Source of the DNA: Aristolochia californica
Taxonomy: Eukaryota > Streptophyta > Magnoliopsida > Piperales > Aristolochiaceae
DNA: 64,000 bases
NCBI GenBank assembly: GCA_029961685.1
Contig: JARWKL010000008.1
Location: 2,854,501-2,918,500 of the forward strand
Direction of reading: 5' to 3'
The stretch's first letter is position 1; each line of letters opens with the position of its first letter. The notes beneath the pieces are model-generated. The model was not told the origin of the DNA. It saw nothing but the letters and a program-made list of their open reading frames with translations, and did no database searches. The translations under genes were made by a program, and so were the position numbers. Below, piece after piece: positions 51,072-64,000 of this stretch.

Positions 51072-54000
51072 CTCCCATTTGGCATGAGCTGTAGCAACTA
51101 ATCATTCCTCTTACTGTAACAGGTTATATCCTCTTTCCTTCCCCTTTTATTGAACCATTTTATTCTGTTTTTTTCTCCTACTTCTCCCAATCACTGCATA
51201 TTTCTGTTCTGGTTTCTGTACAAAATATTTCATTCAATGCATTCCTGTTCTCTGTTATGCACAAAACCTTTATCTCTATTTCTTTATACATCACACACCC
51301 TGCCGTGGCCTTTTATGCGGCAGCAATCAATTCCACTCCATCTTTAAATTCGTCTCCTATAACAAGCTCCTCAACTAATCTTTTTAGAAAATCGCGCAAT
51401 CCGTAATCGACAGTCCGCACAGCAGAGCAGGCTTACATCTGTTCGATGAAATTCCTCTAATAAGGGAACGATACAGAGTATTACAAAACTAGGGGAGGAA
51501 CCCAAGAAAAGGGGCAGGATAGAGAAGCCTCGGCCTTCGTATTGCGATCTCTTGGGCTGCTTCCAGAATGGCGAACAGCAATTCGAAGGTGATCCGCATT
51601 ACGTAGACGCATACTTTGAATCTTGAGATCAACATGGTAATTGCTCGCTCCTTTTCTGCTTCCGCCGGCCTTTTCTGCTTCCGCTGGCCTTTTCCGGCGT
51701 TCCGGTCTCCGCGTCCTCCGTTTATAGCCACCCAACCGTGCACCCTTTCGAGCTGCCGAAGAGCCAACCCCCCTTCAATCACTTTCTATTCATGTGGACA
51801 ATTGCACGTCTTTTTCCAATTATTGGATTGGAAACCTCCAAAACGCTCAGAAACAGTTGTTACTTATCCGCTCCTATGGTTTCCTGGAAGTTGACAGAAA
51901 GCTGATCTATCAAATTAAGCCACAATAATACCCACTGTTGTCCTTATTTCATGTTTTCTGTGATCATCATGATCCTGTTTAAACTTTGAGGAATTCTTTC
52001 AGCTGCATTATCTTAAATATGTCTGAGTGGATTAGTCTTCTTGGTGAATCTTTACATGTTGGTTTTGAATAATTGGTTATGGTCTATGAATTGATTGATA
52101 GATCCCACAATACATAGTTTTTGTTTCCTGAAAGAGAAGATTACGGCTGCATCATCCTCAATGTTGGAATAAATACTTGCAGGATCAACAAGAATTGTTT
52201 CAGAATTGATTGAAACAATTGTTTATCACCCTCCTTGTGTTGAAGACTTTGCAGCAGCAACCAACACCAGTATAAAATATAAACTGACAAGATGCAAAAC
52301 GAACAGAAAATTGCATTTTGGATACCCTCTTCATCAAAATATTGTTTGGTTTCAAATAAATGCCTACTAGTCCCTGTAATATCCCAAAGTCGTCTTCTTT
52401 TAACATTTCTGGCAAGAGTTTTGCTCTGAGATTTAGAGACAAGGTGGTTGAAAAAATTGGGACAGCAACCCTGAAAACTCTTTAAAGGTTTTTTTGAAGT
52501 TGGAGAAGATTGAAGAAGAAATTTCTATTGGATTGGCTATATCATTGAGTTGGGTTCAATTGAAGAAGAGATGCTTGAGAAAATTGTAGGCATCGAGTTT
52601 TATAGGGAAGAATCTTCAGGGTTACAGAGAAAGAAGAGATGAACAGGAAGAGGTAAGAAATACGGGTGAAAAGAATAGAAGAGGGGAAAGAAGAAGAGAC
52701 AGACCTTGTCGAGACGAATGGGAAGAAGGACAAAAATAATTGAGAAGATGAAAGAAGAAGAGAAGGACATGAACGAGATGATAGAGCTCTAGAGATATGA
52801 CTGAAAGATCATATTAGGCTATATTCAATGAATAATATGTTACCATGAATATAAGTATCTATAACATATATAACATAATATAATAATATAAAAATATATA
52901 TTTAAAAAATACATAAAAAATAATATTGTACATAATTTATATTTATATAGCATATTATATGGTTTTATGCTACAAATTTTGTATTTAATATAATATAGTT
53001 TTAAAAGCATTATGGTATTATATAAGCTGTTGTTATTTGCCCATGACACTAAAAATATTTGTCGGGGACGAGATATTGTCACAGTAGTTAGCAACGCCGA
53101 TAAAATGTTGGATCCTACAAGGATAAACCTAAAGAGAGAGGGGGGGTAAATTTATGAAATTTAATGGCTAATTTTTATTTAAACACACAAATTAACTTAG
53201 CACATAAAGAATGCAAACATTTAAATCAAACTCAAGTAAACCACAAATACTCAAGGATTTATAATAGTTCTCGACTTAAAATTAGGTTGTTAGGTCTACT
53301 CCCAAGGTATTTATACCTCAAAGTCGAATTCACTAAAATCGATCAAAGAACATTTGTAGCAAAGGACCTCAGAAGTCTAAATTACAATTATTGCTTAGAC
53401 TTGGGGCTTACGAACATCCATTAGGCACATTAAGTTAGACTTATAAAGGGATTTTTAGCTTCCTATCGGTTCAAAAAAACTAATTGATTGGATTTACAAT
53501 GCAATGAAATTGCTTTACATATGTAACATATATGGTCTTTAATTAGGTTGATACAATAAGAATATCAGACTCAACTATTTGAACATGCATGTGGTGTAGA
53601 AAGGCTTTTGTTAAGAGGATGTGTTCGAACATTCGATCTTGTTTAAAAATCTAGTAAACTCAAGATTTTTTAGTCTAGAAGCCGTTTTTTCAATCACTAT
53701 TATATATCAATATTTTAATTATATCACTTTTTTTTAAAAAAATGTCAACGTTTTCATTCACTCGTTTTATTTGGACCATAACCAATATATCAATATCTTA
53801 ATTATCAAATTAATTATTTTTATTGCCCGACAAACTTCTTTGCTACTTTTCCACAAATAGAAGACGAGTCAATTGAAGCATTACATTCCAGATTATTTTT
53901 CTTTTGACTAATTTCTCATTGAAAAAAAATCTCGTCGACCAATTTTCTTGCGTTTGTACCACTATTTATGGTATTTTATTTACACTATAAATAAATTAAA

Positions 54001-54652
54001 ATTTTATATATTTTAAAATAAAAAAACTAAAATTAAAATAAAGAAGTAAGCGATCAAGAACAACTTTAGTGATTCTTGATTTATTTTTCCTATTGTTTCG
54101 GTGTCGTAACAATAAGAAACTCATTTTTCTATCATTTTAACATTTGTTAAAGGTAAGAAGAATCAAGAAGAATTAAGACGAAAATTTTAATATTAAAAAA
54201 ATGGTATTTTTTCTACAATTTTCCCCTAGGCCATATTTATTTATCCCTTTGAACTCTTTGTCCTATGATTAACAACAAGCTTTGGAATTATTTTTTATTA
54301 TAAATCATTTTATACTATTGTTTATAACTTTATATTATGAAACATTTTTAATTAAAAGATTATATTTCAATAATTATCAAGATTATCGGAACGATGCCAG
54401 TAGCGAACGGTTGAGAATTGAGATTAATGTAGGAGCAGCGGTACACAAAAGAAATCATCAGCTTTAAAAAATGAATAGAAAAAGAAAAGACACCTGGAAA
54501 TTTTCCGTTCGGTGGCAGGCGAATTTTTTTGAATGTATTCGACTCGTACTTGGAACTCTGTTGTCTCCTGCTACCAGTAGATCTCTCGGCTTTCTGAAGA
54601 ATCTCTGGCCGAAGGTAACTGCGGAGCTGCTGACGTACGCGTTGTTCGGTGA
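51072..54652. other. Intergenic between copia element and SH3P2-like gene
   Basis: No credible gene. A 20-bp C/T-rich tandem (CTTTTCTGCTTCCGCYGGC) is at 51651-51692, a GA-rich stretch at 52500-52790 and a very AT-rich stretch at 52800-53030. The last few hundred bases hold the SH3P2-like promoter and leader. Confidence 0.4.
53040..53460 (+). repeat. Retroelement-like repeat fragment
   Basis: Contains GATCCTACAAGGATAAACCT followed by an AGAGAGAGGGGGGG run, a combination I associate with plant LTR-element leaders. The ends are not defined. Confidence 0.3.
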
Positions 54653-57600
54653 ATGGATGCCATTCGGAAGCAGGCCACGAAATTAAGAGAACAGGTCGCT
54701 AAGCAGCAACAGGTAGATATTCTCCTTAGATTCGATCTCGCTTTTTTCTTTTTTCTTCTAATTTTACGGATTCGCATATTTTCTCTTCCTTTTTTTGTTT
54801 TTTTTTGTTTCTGAGGTGTCATTTCTCGACGATGAATCATGAAATACCTGAGAGGGTGTGAGTTTGATTTCTTCGATTTTTCGATTTTTTGCCACTCAGC
54901 TGAATCTTCCAATGGCTTCTCATGATTGGGGAAATGGGTGCATTTGGTTCTTATGAAAAGTTTATTGCACCTACGTTGAATAATATGTGATATATGCCTC
55001 GGGTTTTCATGTTTGGGTCAGCTTTTTAGGGTAAAATTGTGTATTGACCGCTGATAAAATGGAACTTCAACATGTGAATGTTCAATTATACTTTGTGTTT
55101 TGACGTCAAGATAAGAATTTTTAATTTCACTTTCTTTGCTCCTTAAATTTACGGGTTTTGTTGTATGGGACAAAACTTTGGTACGAGATCAGGAGAAATT
55201 TGCTCTTTTTCGATTGATAAAGCTGAGTGGGTCTATGTAACTATTCCTCGGAATGAGTGAGGCGGTGTTTCCTATTGCCAGTAAACCAGGATCTTCCACC
55301 TGCGATTATGGGGCGCCTGTCACTCATCGTTGTCTTCTTGGGCCTTGATCTAGTTTCTAGTTGGATGGTGCCTTCTTGGTGATTCATCTCTTTCTGCTAC
55401 TGTTATCAGTGCTTTAGTGAGCTATTTTTTCCTTTAACAGACTGTAGTGGTGAAGTGGGTCTCATGATTGGTATGGAGCGTCATTCTCATCTCTATCCTG
55501 TCTATAAACAAACCATGAAATTAGAAATTTGGTCGGTAGCTTGTCTTGCCTAAGTTCTAACAAGGTCACAAGACCGAAGAGGGAAGAAGACTTCTTGTTC
55601 CTCAAGGGATGCAACTCTAGCTTTCACTTTATGGATCTATGTTATCGATGGTTGATTTGCTTAATTTTCTCTTGTTGTAAAGGTTTCAATGTAGTGGTAG
55701 TATTTGCATACTTTTCATGTGATAAAATATGTTGAATAAACTAAATGCATCTTTTAGTTGAACTAGCTTATTGGTTGTATCTGTGTGTGTGTTTTAATAT
55801 GATGTAACACTTGTAAAGATAGAATTCTCTTCTTAATCCAATCAGTTGGCCACCCATATCCTCTATGTGGTGAAGTTCTGCTTGTGGTATATCAGGATGT
55901 TTAACTGTCAGTTTTTTATTATCGATAATGTCTCATCATAATGTTGATAATCTCTCATTGTCTACATCAACTTCAGGCTGTTTTCAAGCAATTTGGGTAT
56001 GGAGGCTCTGATAACGTAGTTGCTGATGAAGCCGATCTACAACAGCACCAAAAACTTGAGAAGCTGTACATATCCACTCGTGCCGGCAAGGTTTGTGCAC
56101 TTTCTCTCTCCTTCTCTCTTTTGTCTCTCTCTCTCAAGTCCAGTCAAGAAAGGTTGCTCAAATCTCTTTCACTATTTAATAGTGAAGATTGTCATTTATT
56201 TTATTCAATGGGAAAAGTGCTACTATTTTTATTTTATCGTTAAAAAATAAAAGTAAACATGAAAACACGTGAAATGAAAAAAAATGATAAAGTGGGAAGA
56301 GACGAAATTTAAGGCCAGTAGATCAAAGTCTAATGGCTAAGTTAAGTCATGGGTGCATCTGACTTGCATAGACTTGAGTTCATATGCCTCTTTTATATTA
56401 TACTATGCCTTTTCTAAATATTACTTTATTCCCATATTTCTTTGCTTTTTCAGCATTTTCAAAGAGATATAGTTCGTGGTGTGGAAGGCTTTATTGTAAC
56501 TGGCTCCAAGCAAGTGGAAATTGGTGGGCTGAGTCTTCTGATTGATTTTCAGATTATCTTTTTGTGTTTTTTTTCTTCTGGTTACACTATGTACAATAAG
56601 ATCGTAATATGCAGGTACAAAATTATCTGAGGACAGTCGTAAATATGGTGCTGAAAATACTTGCACCAGTGGCAATACATTATCTAAGGCTGCATTGAGC
56701 TATGGGCATGCCCGTGCTCTAATGGAAAAAGAACGTGGGAATCTGCTGAAAGCCCTCGGGACACAGGTTTGTTTCCTGTTCTTCTCTTTCATGGTTTGTG
56801 ATTTCTTTTCTCTGTTTTATCTCATACTGTACTTGGGGATCTAGAGGAGAAAAGTGCATCATAATTTGTGTTTTATGTACAGATCGCAATATTATGTGAA
56901 ATACTGTTGTCACTGTAAGAGTTTTCATATGCATGACATTATTTATAAAAATCTAAACAAAAGGTTGAAAGGTTTAATTCCTGGTGGCAAGGTGCTGATA
57001 TCTAGGGGTTCAAAATCTAGTAAAGAACTGAAGACTACTTGATGCACTATTATTACACTACCTAATGATCGATGCTGTGGCTTGTTGATTGCAATGCATA
57101 AGGTGCCCCCCCTTGCTACTGAGGGGGTCAACCGACAAATTTTTGGGTTTTGGTCTCACCATTACCTTTGAACATGGGCTACCTATTTCTGCTCCTCTCA
57201 AGATCTTTTCAGACTAGAAAAGTTCTAAAAAGGCAATACTTTAGCCTCTGTTATAGTGTCATTCCTCTGAAAAGGCAAGTAACCCTTCTAATATATTATC
57301 TCTATTCTTTTTTTGAGGTAATTAAGGAAGTATTAGACTCAGATGTTTAACCCTCAAGCAATTGAAAGAATTTTTTCATTGTATTTAATTTTCAAGTGTT
57401 CAAAAGTTGTTCTTGTTTGCAGGTTGCAGAACCATTAAGAGCAATGGTGATGGGAGCACCACTTGAAGATGCTCGGCATCTTGCTCAACGCTATGATAGA
57501 ATGCGTCAAGAAGCTGAAGCTCAGGTAGTTTAGCACTCAAATTGGAGTTTTTCTGCTAGTTGCATGTCCATATGCCATGCATCTTGCCTTGGTGACCTTC

Positions 57601-60600
57601 ATTCTGTTCAAAATTTCTTTCATATTTTATAAGAGGATGCATGACTGCGATTGTGTGGCCCCAAATAATGTATAGAAATTTTGTATTATTTTTTCTGAGA
57701 GGATAAATATAAACAGTGCTGTGGGTTAATCATCAGCCAATTATCTTTAACATGCCACTTATTATTTACCTGAAATTAAATTTTACATTTATAACTTGGA
57801 TCAGGCTATTGAAGTCTCCAAACGTCAAATTAAAGCAAGGGAAGCCCCAGGCAATCCTGAAAACTCTGCCAAGCTGGAATCTGCAGACACAAAGCTGCAA
57901 GAGTTGAAGTCAAACGTGGCCATGTTGGGCAAGGAAGCTGCTGCAGCCATGGCAGCAGTGGAAGCTCAACAGCAGCGTTTAACTCTCCAGAGACTTATTT
58001 CCATGGTAGGTGTGGATGTGCATCTCCCATTGATGATAACTCATTTAAATAGTTTTTATTCCTTTTCCCCTTTTCCTGTGATGTCTCGGTGACAATATTG
58101 AGAAACGTAAAAATGCCTTTTGTACTCTGTGTTGAAGGTTGAGTCGGAACGTGCATATCACCAGAGGGTCCTACAGATCCTTGATCAGCTTGAAGGCGAG
58201 GTTGGTACTTATAGACTACACTTTCGATATACTTCTTTATATTTTCCTTTCATTTATTTTTTTATTTTATTTTTGTTTGATAGATGATGTCAGAGCGACA
58301 GCGGATTGAAGCTCCTCCTAATCCAGTTGTAGAGAAATCTGTTCCACCTCCTCCATCGTATGAGGAAGCTAATGGTGTGTTTGCTTCTCCCACTTATGAT
58401 GGTTCAACCGATGCTATGGGCTACTTCTTAGGAGAGGTATTAGATTTTCTTAACTCCTCTCACATTATTATCATAGTATTTTGTGAATTCATTATATTTT
58501 ATTATGTGATTTTTTATTTTATTTTTATGGTTCAGGTCTTGCATTCATACCAAGCTGAGTCAGGTGTGGAGCTGAATTTATCAGTTGGTGACTATGTTGT
58601 AGTACGAAAGGTATTGGATGACATATTTTCTATAGTATTTGATTTGCACTATCCTCTTATATTGAACTTTGAGTGCTTTATCTGCTCTCTGCATCTTTGT
58701 TGTAGTACATCAAAAGGAAACATTACTTTGGGTTGTTGAAATTTTAGGGGAGAAAATGAATTCATTAGTTGGTTGTAACTTTGGTTCTCTGTTTATTATA
58801 AAGATAACACATAATTAAAGTAAAATTGAACTAGCCATGTCTCAATTACACCTAGAATATAACTCCTAGTAAAAAACAAAGTAAACAACTATTACGGGGA
58901 ACTTGTAACACTAAAAGACCTCTTATATGAGAATTCTTCCTGTGAGACTCTTGTAGGATTTTGCCACATTAATTCTTTTACTATGAGACTTCTTTCTGTG
59001 AGAGTCATATAAGATTCTTCCACATCTGTTTCTTCAACACCTCCTCAAGTTGGATTTTGCCAACTTTAGCTTGCAAAGAAAAAATTCTGGGTCTTCTTCT
59101 TCAACACTTTGGGCTAAAAAATTCTTCAAAAATGCAAAATTTTCATCTTCGAATCTTCTCCTTACTTGGATTATTTGGTCACATAAAATTTTTTACTACA
59201 ACTTGTGGAATTTTTTGTTGTAGGGTGATAAAAAAGTTGTAAATTGAAGAAATACAAGAGGTTTCACTACCGACACTTGGAAAAACATGATTCATTACTC
59301 AAGAGAGAAATTGACTAGTTTGACAACAAGGATGGGAGCAAGAAGTAATTATCAAAGAGAGGGATTTGACCATAATAAAATCTCCTAATAAAACCAGGAG
59401 ATTGATCACTAAAAACAACTACTAGTGAAGCCAACAATTTGATCTTGGAATTTGACTGAAAAATTAAACCTATCAATAGTCAAAGACTAGACTCCCTTGT
59501 GTCTTCTACTTCAAAAGAGGAACTTCTTCTCGTTCAACATACAAAATCAAAGAAGAGGGCAAGGATGACATGGGTCTCTATTTGCCTTCTTAAATATTTG
59601 CAAAATGGTTGATTTTTATCAAAAACCGGTATGTGCAAGTAGTACACCCCGAAGACATTGCACACAAGAACAAAGAGAACTAACAATTCCTTGATGCATT
59701 AGGATTCGGATTTGAACTAGAATTAGGAGTGTTTCATGTCGTCAAGTAGAGGGAATTTTGGAAACTCTATCTTCTGGTGGGATATTCTTCGACGACCCCA
59801 AATCTCCCTGATTTGATCCGCCATGTTTCGTATAATAGAGCTGATGAATCAGGTAATGGCGCCTTTGCATGTAGACGCCCGATTCCTATGAATGACCTCT
59901 ATTGCTTTGGTTGATCAATGCTTGAAATGGCTCCGATGTACTATAGAGGATTCATTCAATAGAGGTGGAAGGAATCGAGGATGTGGTGGAGACTCTAAAC
60001 AACTGCCCCATGTTTTGCAACAATCAGTTCATTGTTCAATTTGTCAAGTCTAGGAAGCTTGAATAGGTTTTATTGGCTTTTGAACATAAACTTCTGTCTT
60101 CATTGGCTTCATCTTGTTCTCTGCTTCTTGAGGCCTGAGATGATCTCCGATGTTGTCCCTTCACTGGAATGGCTGGATATAGGTGGTTATGTTGCTTCTA
60201 TGAAGAACAACATCAAAGAGTTAAGACTCTATTATCTTGGTGTGGGTGGAAGAGTACTAGTAGAGGTGACTCTCCAGGGAAAAAAGTGGGCACTTTTCTT
60301 GTTGATGAACAACCACCATGTTTTAAAGAAAGTTCAGGAGGAAATGGATAAAGAAATCGGGAAGGATTGATACATGGATAAATTTTGAATTGACAGAAGA
60401 GGAAAAAATTGAGATTGAATGACAAGGGCCAATGAGGAAAAACAAATTTTATTCAAAATTAACTCACAAAAAATTAAGAAAAAAGAACAAAAAAAAGTAA
60501 CTACACAATATGAGAACAGAATAACCCATATTCTTTGTGAGTTAATCGCCAACCCAAAGATCTAGATGACCTGTTTTCATACTATGTTGAAATTTTATGA

Positions 60601-61533
60601 GAAAAAATAAATTCATTGATTGGTTGTAATCTGAGTTACATTAGTTGTAATCCAAGAGTCGTATAAAACTCTTCTATATCTGCTTCTTCAACAGGGGTTA
60701 TTGCTAACTATGACTCTCAAAACTCTTAAACAAAGACTAGTAAATGAGGGGTATAAATGTGTTTTGTTTAATTATTCCTTGAAGAAGATGGGCGCCCATC
60801 CTCCCTTCTTCAGGGAGATGGGGACTGTGGGCCCTCTCTTTCAGTCTAGCCTGTCCAGTCCCCTTTATATATGTAACCCCTGTTGGCCTGCTCTAGAGAA
60901 GAACAGCTAGAGGCATGTTCACCTCCCATCCTCTTCTCTCCTGTATCTTTTTGGTGGGCGCTTCCATGAAAACTTTTTCAAGTAATTAGGTTACTGAAAC
61001 AAATTTACATGATTTTAACTTCTTATGTTAGGATATACTGACAGAGAGATTATATTTGTCATCACAATATTTTAGTTATGAGGTTGCATCTGGAAATATG
61101 GCTTTTGAGAGCTCAGTAGTTGAGTTTTACGTGAGAGTTTTTTTTTTTTAATGGGTCTCATGTTGTAAACAAAGTCTTTTACCATGCTAACAGTCTGGAT
61201 TCATCTGTCTTATCCCTCTCCTCTTTTGTGCTCTTGGATTGTTATCTATCATATCTGAAGAGTATTTGGACTTGAACCTGTCGTTGTACTTGTTGCATTT
61301 TTTATGTTGGAATTATTTGGCGATTGGTACTGAAACCTAATCTGTTGCTTGCGGTTCATCAACTAGGCAAACTATCATAGGTATTGTTATATCACCATTT
61401 CATTTTTTTACACTAGGTATCCAACAATGGCTGGGCAGAAGGCGAATGCAAAGGTAAGGCTGGTTGGTTCCCCTTTGGATTCATCGAAAGACGTGATCGG
61501 GTTCTTGCAAGCAAGATGGCGGACGTCTTCTAA
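54653..61533 (+). CDS. SH3P2: BAR-SH3 domain protein, SH3P2 type
   Basis: Ten in-frame exons: 54653-54712, 55977-56090, 56454-56523, 56615-56766, 57423-57524, 57805-58005, 58138-58200, 58284-58436, 58536-58610 and 61417-61533. They give 368 residues, about the length of Arabidopsis SH3P2. The N-terminal two thirds (1 to ~255) is a coiled-coil BAR domain, with LEKLYISTRAGKHFQRDIVR, VAEPLRAMVMGAPLEDARHL and VESERAYHQRVLQILDQLEG. A Pro-rich linker (PPPPSYEEANGVFAS) leads to a C-terminal SH3 domain (about 307-362) with VELNLSVGDYVVVRK and GWAEGECKGKAGWFPFGFI. These proteins bind and curve membranes and act in clathrin-linked vesicle traffic and autophagosome formation. SH3P2 is the closest match I can judge, with SH3P1 or SH3P3 possible. 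The 2.8-kb last intron holds a P450-carrying LTR element. Confidence 0.94.
58734..60693 (-). mobile_element. Non-autonomous LTR retroelement carrying a P450 fragment
   Basis: Two terminal repeats open TGTTGAAATTTTA and close CTTCTTCAACA or TTTCTTCAACA. The left (58734-59039) is full length. The right (60585-60693) has lost about 200 bp. Flanks TGGGT (58729-58733) and GGGGT (60694-60698) are a near-perfect target duplication. Read on the minus strand, the sequence after the 5' LTR (TAGTATGAAAAC) resembles the tRNA-Met primer site, and ACTTGAGGAGG before the 3' LTR is a copia-type polypurine tract. No pol genes are present. The plus strand of the interior has a cytochrome P450 fragment. Confidence 0.8.
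60128..60375 (+). pseudogene. Captured cytochrome P450 (CYP82-like) fragment
   Basis: The plus strand reads ISDVVPSLEWLDIGGYVASM, then ELRLYYLGVGG, then WALFLLMNNHHVLKKVQEEM and DKEIGKD. These match the F-G region and the I-helix to J-helix region of CYP82-type P450s (pattern WLDLGGY ... TWALSLLLNN ... VLKKAQEELD). The region that normally holds the AGxDTT oxygen-binding motif is degenerate, and the haem-binding end is absent. It is the inner cargo of the LTR element. Confidence 0.72.
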
Positions 61534-62518
61534 ATACTTTTTGCTGGAGTATTTAATATGTATGTGAGATGTACTATGAGGTTGGTACAGACATATTAGC
61601 AGAGGTGAGATTGTGCAATGAAATGCCAGTTTCTGGACCAGTTTTCATGTTTACTATGTGGTTGACGATATTGCTTCTGTTTATACAAAGTGTTTGTATA
61701 TTTTCTTTGAAGAAAGTATGCACATTGGGTCTTTTTTCCCATTGATTAAATCAAGAGCCCCCATAGATTGTGGGGACAAATCTTTTAATCCTTTCTGAAT
61801 GGACTTCAGAACTTCCTAAAGCTGACTCTGGTGAAAGGACTCTACTTTTCCCTCCATTTGTCTCTTGGTTTTGCCAGATTAAAAAAAAAAGAGCATTTCA
61901 CAATAAAAAAAAAAAGAAGACACTTCCAATGTTTGATAACTTAATTCTAATGGGAATAGGAAAGACTATCTCATAAATGAGAATTGTTTGGTAGTATGCA
62001 AGCACTATCTCATAAAAGTTGTAATTGTATTGATTATTTTGGTTATTGCATAAATACAAATATCACATTAATACAATGACAAAAAGCATACAATATAACT
62101 AAAATCATCTAGAAGAAAAATAATATAGCATGTATTCTTTCTGATTGAGGACTCACAATTACGCAAGATTCATGGTATGCATCTCATAAAAATAGATTTC
62201 TCAATTATCCATTAACATTTATATAGAAAAAGAAAATAAAAATATATAAATTGTGCAATTGTTCCCAAATGATGCTTTGTAATGTTTTATAATACAATAA
62301 CATAGTCCTGTTCTTGTGGTTAGTAGCATTCCTATTGTAAAATCACCTTTGACTCACTCAAATGATCAATAAAATTGATTAAATAGTATAGAAAATTATT
62401 AAAAAAAAAACTAGAGCAATTTGGAAAAAAAAAAAATAAGAAGCTTTCCCACACAAAAATTCACTCCACTTTAAGGTGGAAAAGAAAGGGGATAACTGAA
62501 AACATTGAAGAAATTTAT
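61534..62518. other. 3' flank of the SH3P2-like gene
   Basis: Transcript end of the BAR-SH3 gene, then AT-rich DNA with A runs at 61880-61920 and 62400-62435. No gene is seen. Confidence 0.45.
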
Positions 62519-63480
62519 TCAAGTGACAATTGTTGTAGAAGTAGAACTAGAAGACATTGATAAACAGTGATTAATAAAGTTTGCGGCTTGATTGTCACAA
62601 CCCATTTGCATTGGCACTGATGTAGGAAAACTAAATTCTTCAAGTAAAGAACTTACCCGCATAAGCTCACAATTTGTATGAGCCATCGGTTTATGTTCTA
62701 TTTTGACACTAGATCGACCAACCACAGTCTACATTTTGCTCTTTCATGTTACTAAAATTTATTCTAACAAAACTATAAAAACCACTAATATATCATTTGT
62801 CTACTTTAGAATTGACATAATTAACACAAGAAAAACTTAGACTCAAGATTACCATGTGGCTTAAACAATAACCCATTTCTTAGCGATTGTCTCAAATATC
62901 ACAATGTTCTATAAACAACATCAAGTTGAACAACTCTAGGAGACTCCAAAAATTGGCTTACCACACTAACTACAAAGGATATATTAGGCCTAATCACATT
63001 GGCATCTAACTACTTACCTACTAACTTAGGATACTGAGCTTTATCTTGCAATAATGGACTATCTAGACAGTCAATACCATTATCCATTAGGGTTTCTATA
63101 GATTTCATTCCCAACAAACCAGTATCCCGCAAAAGATCAGTGACATACTTTCTCTATGACTTCAATATCCCAATCTTATTCCAAACCACTTCAATACCAA
63201 GAAAGTGTATCCAATCCCAAATCTTTTGTTTGAAAATACATTTCTAAATAATATTTCACCTTGACTATACCTTGCGCATCACTATCAAGCAAAATAATGT
63301 CATCCACTTAACACTAACCAAGTAATAATAGCAGTTGTCTGCATACAAACACCCAATTGCATAACCACCTTACTCAATTTCTCAAACTAGTCTTGGGCTT
63401 TCTTTGAGACTGTAAATAATTTTTTGAATCTAAAAACCTTACTCTCCTCTCTTTGAGCAACATGGTCTAGTAGTTGCTCC
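62519..63480 (-). pseudogene. Decayed copia reverse transcriptase/RNase H fragment
   Basis: On the minus strand, 62519-62725 carries a copia RNase H piece (MAHTNCELMRVSSLLEEFSF, then VPMQMGCDNQAANF). Broken reverse transcriptase lies upstream: the YVDD region near 63290-63310 has a stop, followed by pieces such as LLRDTGLLGMKS. It is a different and more decayed copy than the 44165-51071 element. Its LTRs were not identified. Confidence 0.7.
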
Positions 63481-63489
63481 ATATAGACC

Positions 63490-64000
63490 TCTTCAAGTAA
63501 AAGAATATTTAGAGATAAAGATTGTAATTGGTTTAGAAGTTTCCTAGATTCTTTTCTTTGATTTTTTTAATATTTCCTTGATTGATGTAATTAGGGAGCC
63601 TAATTGATTGAGGAGTTTCCCTAAATATGTTATGAAAAAAATATAAATAAGGGTTTAAGTTAAAGGAAAAATCAATCAAGCCTATTTCCAAGTCTCTCTT
63701 GCCTAGCTCCCCTCTCCCTCTCCTAGAGCTCGTCCTTCTCTCTCCTATTCTCTCCCTATTTGCCTTGTCTCTCTCTATCTCTCTCTCCCTTGCCTAAAAG
63801 AACCTTTATTCTTTCTTTTAAAGCTCAGAAGATAAGGCCTTGAAGAAGTTCTTATCGTAGATAATAAATTTTCTGGTTTTGCACTATTCCATTTTAGCTA
63901 ACTGAATCAAGCATTATGGCACAATAGCAATTCGGGTCTTGTAGTTTTGAACTTGTTTCCCTTATTTTCTTAAGGGTAAGATAAATCTTTTAAAACTTGT
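63490..64000 (+). repeat. LTR/leader-like sequence at window end
   Basis: A TATAAATAAGGG box (about 63641) is followed by a CT-rich leader (63690-63795), a combination common at the start of LTR retrotransposons. The sequence runs off the window, so an ordinary gene promoter remains possible. Confidence 0.3.

Noticed and set aside
51481..51894. Overlapping Arg/Lys-rich frames on both strands
   Set aside because: No conserved motif; a short C/T-rich tandem accounts for part of the openness.
62519..63480. Possible intact retrotransposon polyprotein
   Set aside because: Frames are broken by stops, including in the YVDD region; only fragments remain.

Overview
The window is nuclear DNA of a flowering plant. 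Genes are split by many GT-AG introns, the background is AT-rich, and the gaps hold LTR retrotransposons, LINE fragments, MITEs and a PIF/Harbinger transposon. The six protein families other than citrate synthase are plant genes or have plant-type architecture, and all read through their splice sites in frame. The species cannot be fixed from sequence alone.

Layout. (1) 1-6100: an intact two-exon anthocyanidin synthase gene (ANS/LDOX, minus strand) with a TATA box and a MYB AC-element plus G-box cluster upstream. Nearby are a decayed MATE transporter, two MITE-like elements and a 65-bp tandem repeat. (2) 6145-20193: a four-gene block. It holds an FGGY sugar kinase (XK-1 type, plus), tRNA-Pro(CGG) (minus), a CRM-domain RNA-binding protein (plus) and a 14-exon plastid MATE transporter of the EDS5H/DTX46 type (minus). 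From memory this order matches Arabidopsis AT2G21370, AT2G21350 and AT2G21340, so the block looks like conserved microsynteny. (3) 21979-27775: a complete PIF/Harbinger transposon with terminal repeats, a TTA target duplication, a Myb/SANT-like ORF1 and a DDE transposase gene carrying one in-frame stop. It is filled with tandem arrays and long C/G homopolymers. (4) 29280-30460: a short MEI2-type RRM protein with a PAM2-like N-terminus (minus). (5) 32023-43368: a 19-exon mitochondrial citrate synthase (minus), whose largest intron holds a LINE 3' end and a solo LTR. (6) 44165-51071: a decayed Ty1/copia element (minus) with a 338-bp TRIM/SMART element inserted in its reverse transcriptase and three hairpins in its leader. 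(7) 54653-61533: a ten-exon BAR-SH3 protein of the SH3P2 type (plus). Its last intron contains a 1.96-kb non-autonomous LTR element that carries a cytochrome P450 gene fragment. (8) 61534-64000: a decayed copia fragment and an LTR-like leader.

The genes do not form one pathway. ANS makes anthocyanidins in the cytosol. The sugar kinase, CRM protein and EDS5H-type MATE probably act in plastids, citrate synthase in mitochondria, the MEI2-type protein on RNA, and the BAR-SH3 protein in endomembrane and autophagosome traffic. The most unusual structure lies in the mobile DNA: the P450-carrying LTR element, two miniature LTR retroelements with recognisable PBS and PPT, the array-rich Harbinger element, and the repeated CCCTTTGG-loop hairpins in the copia leader.
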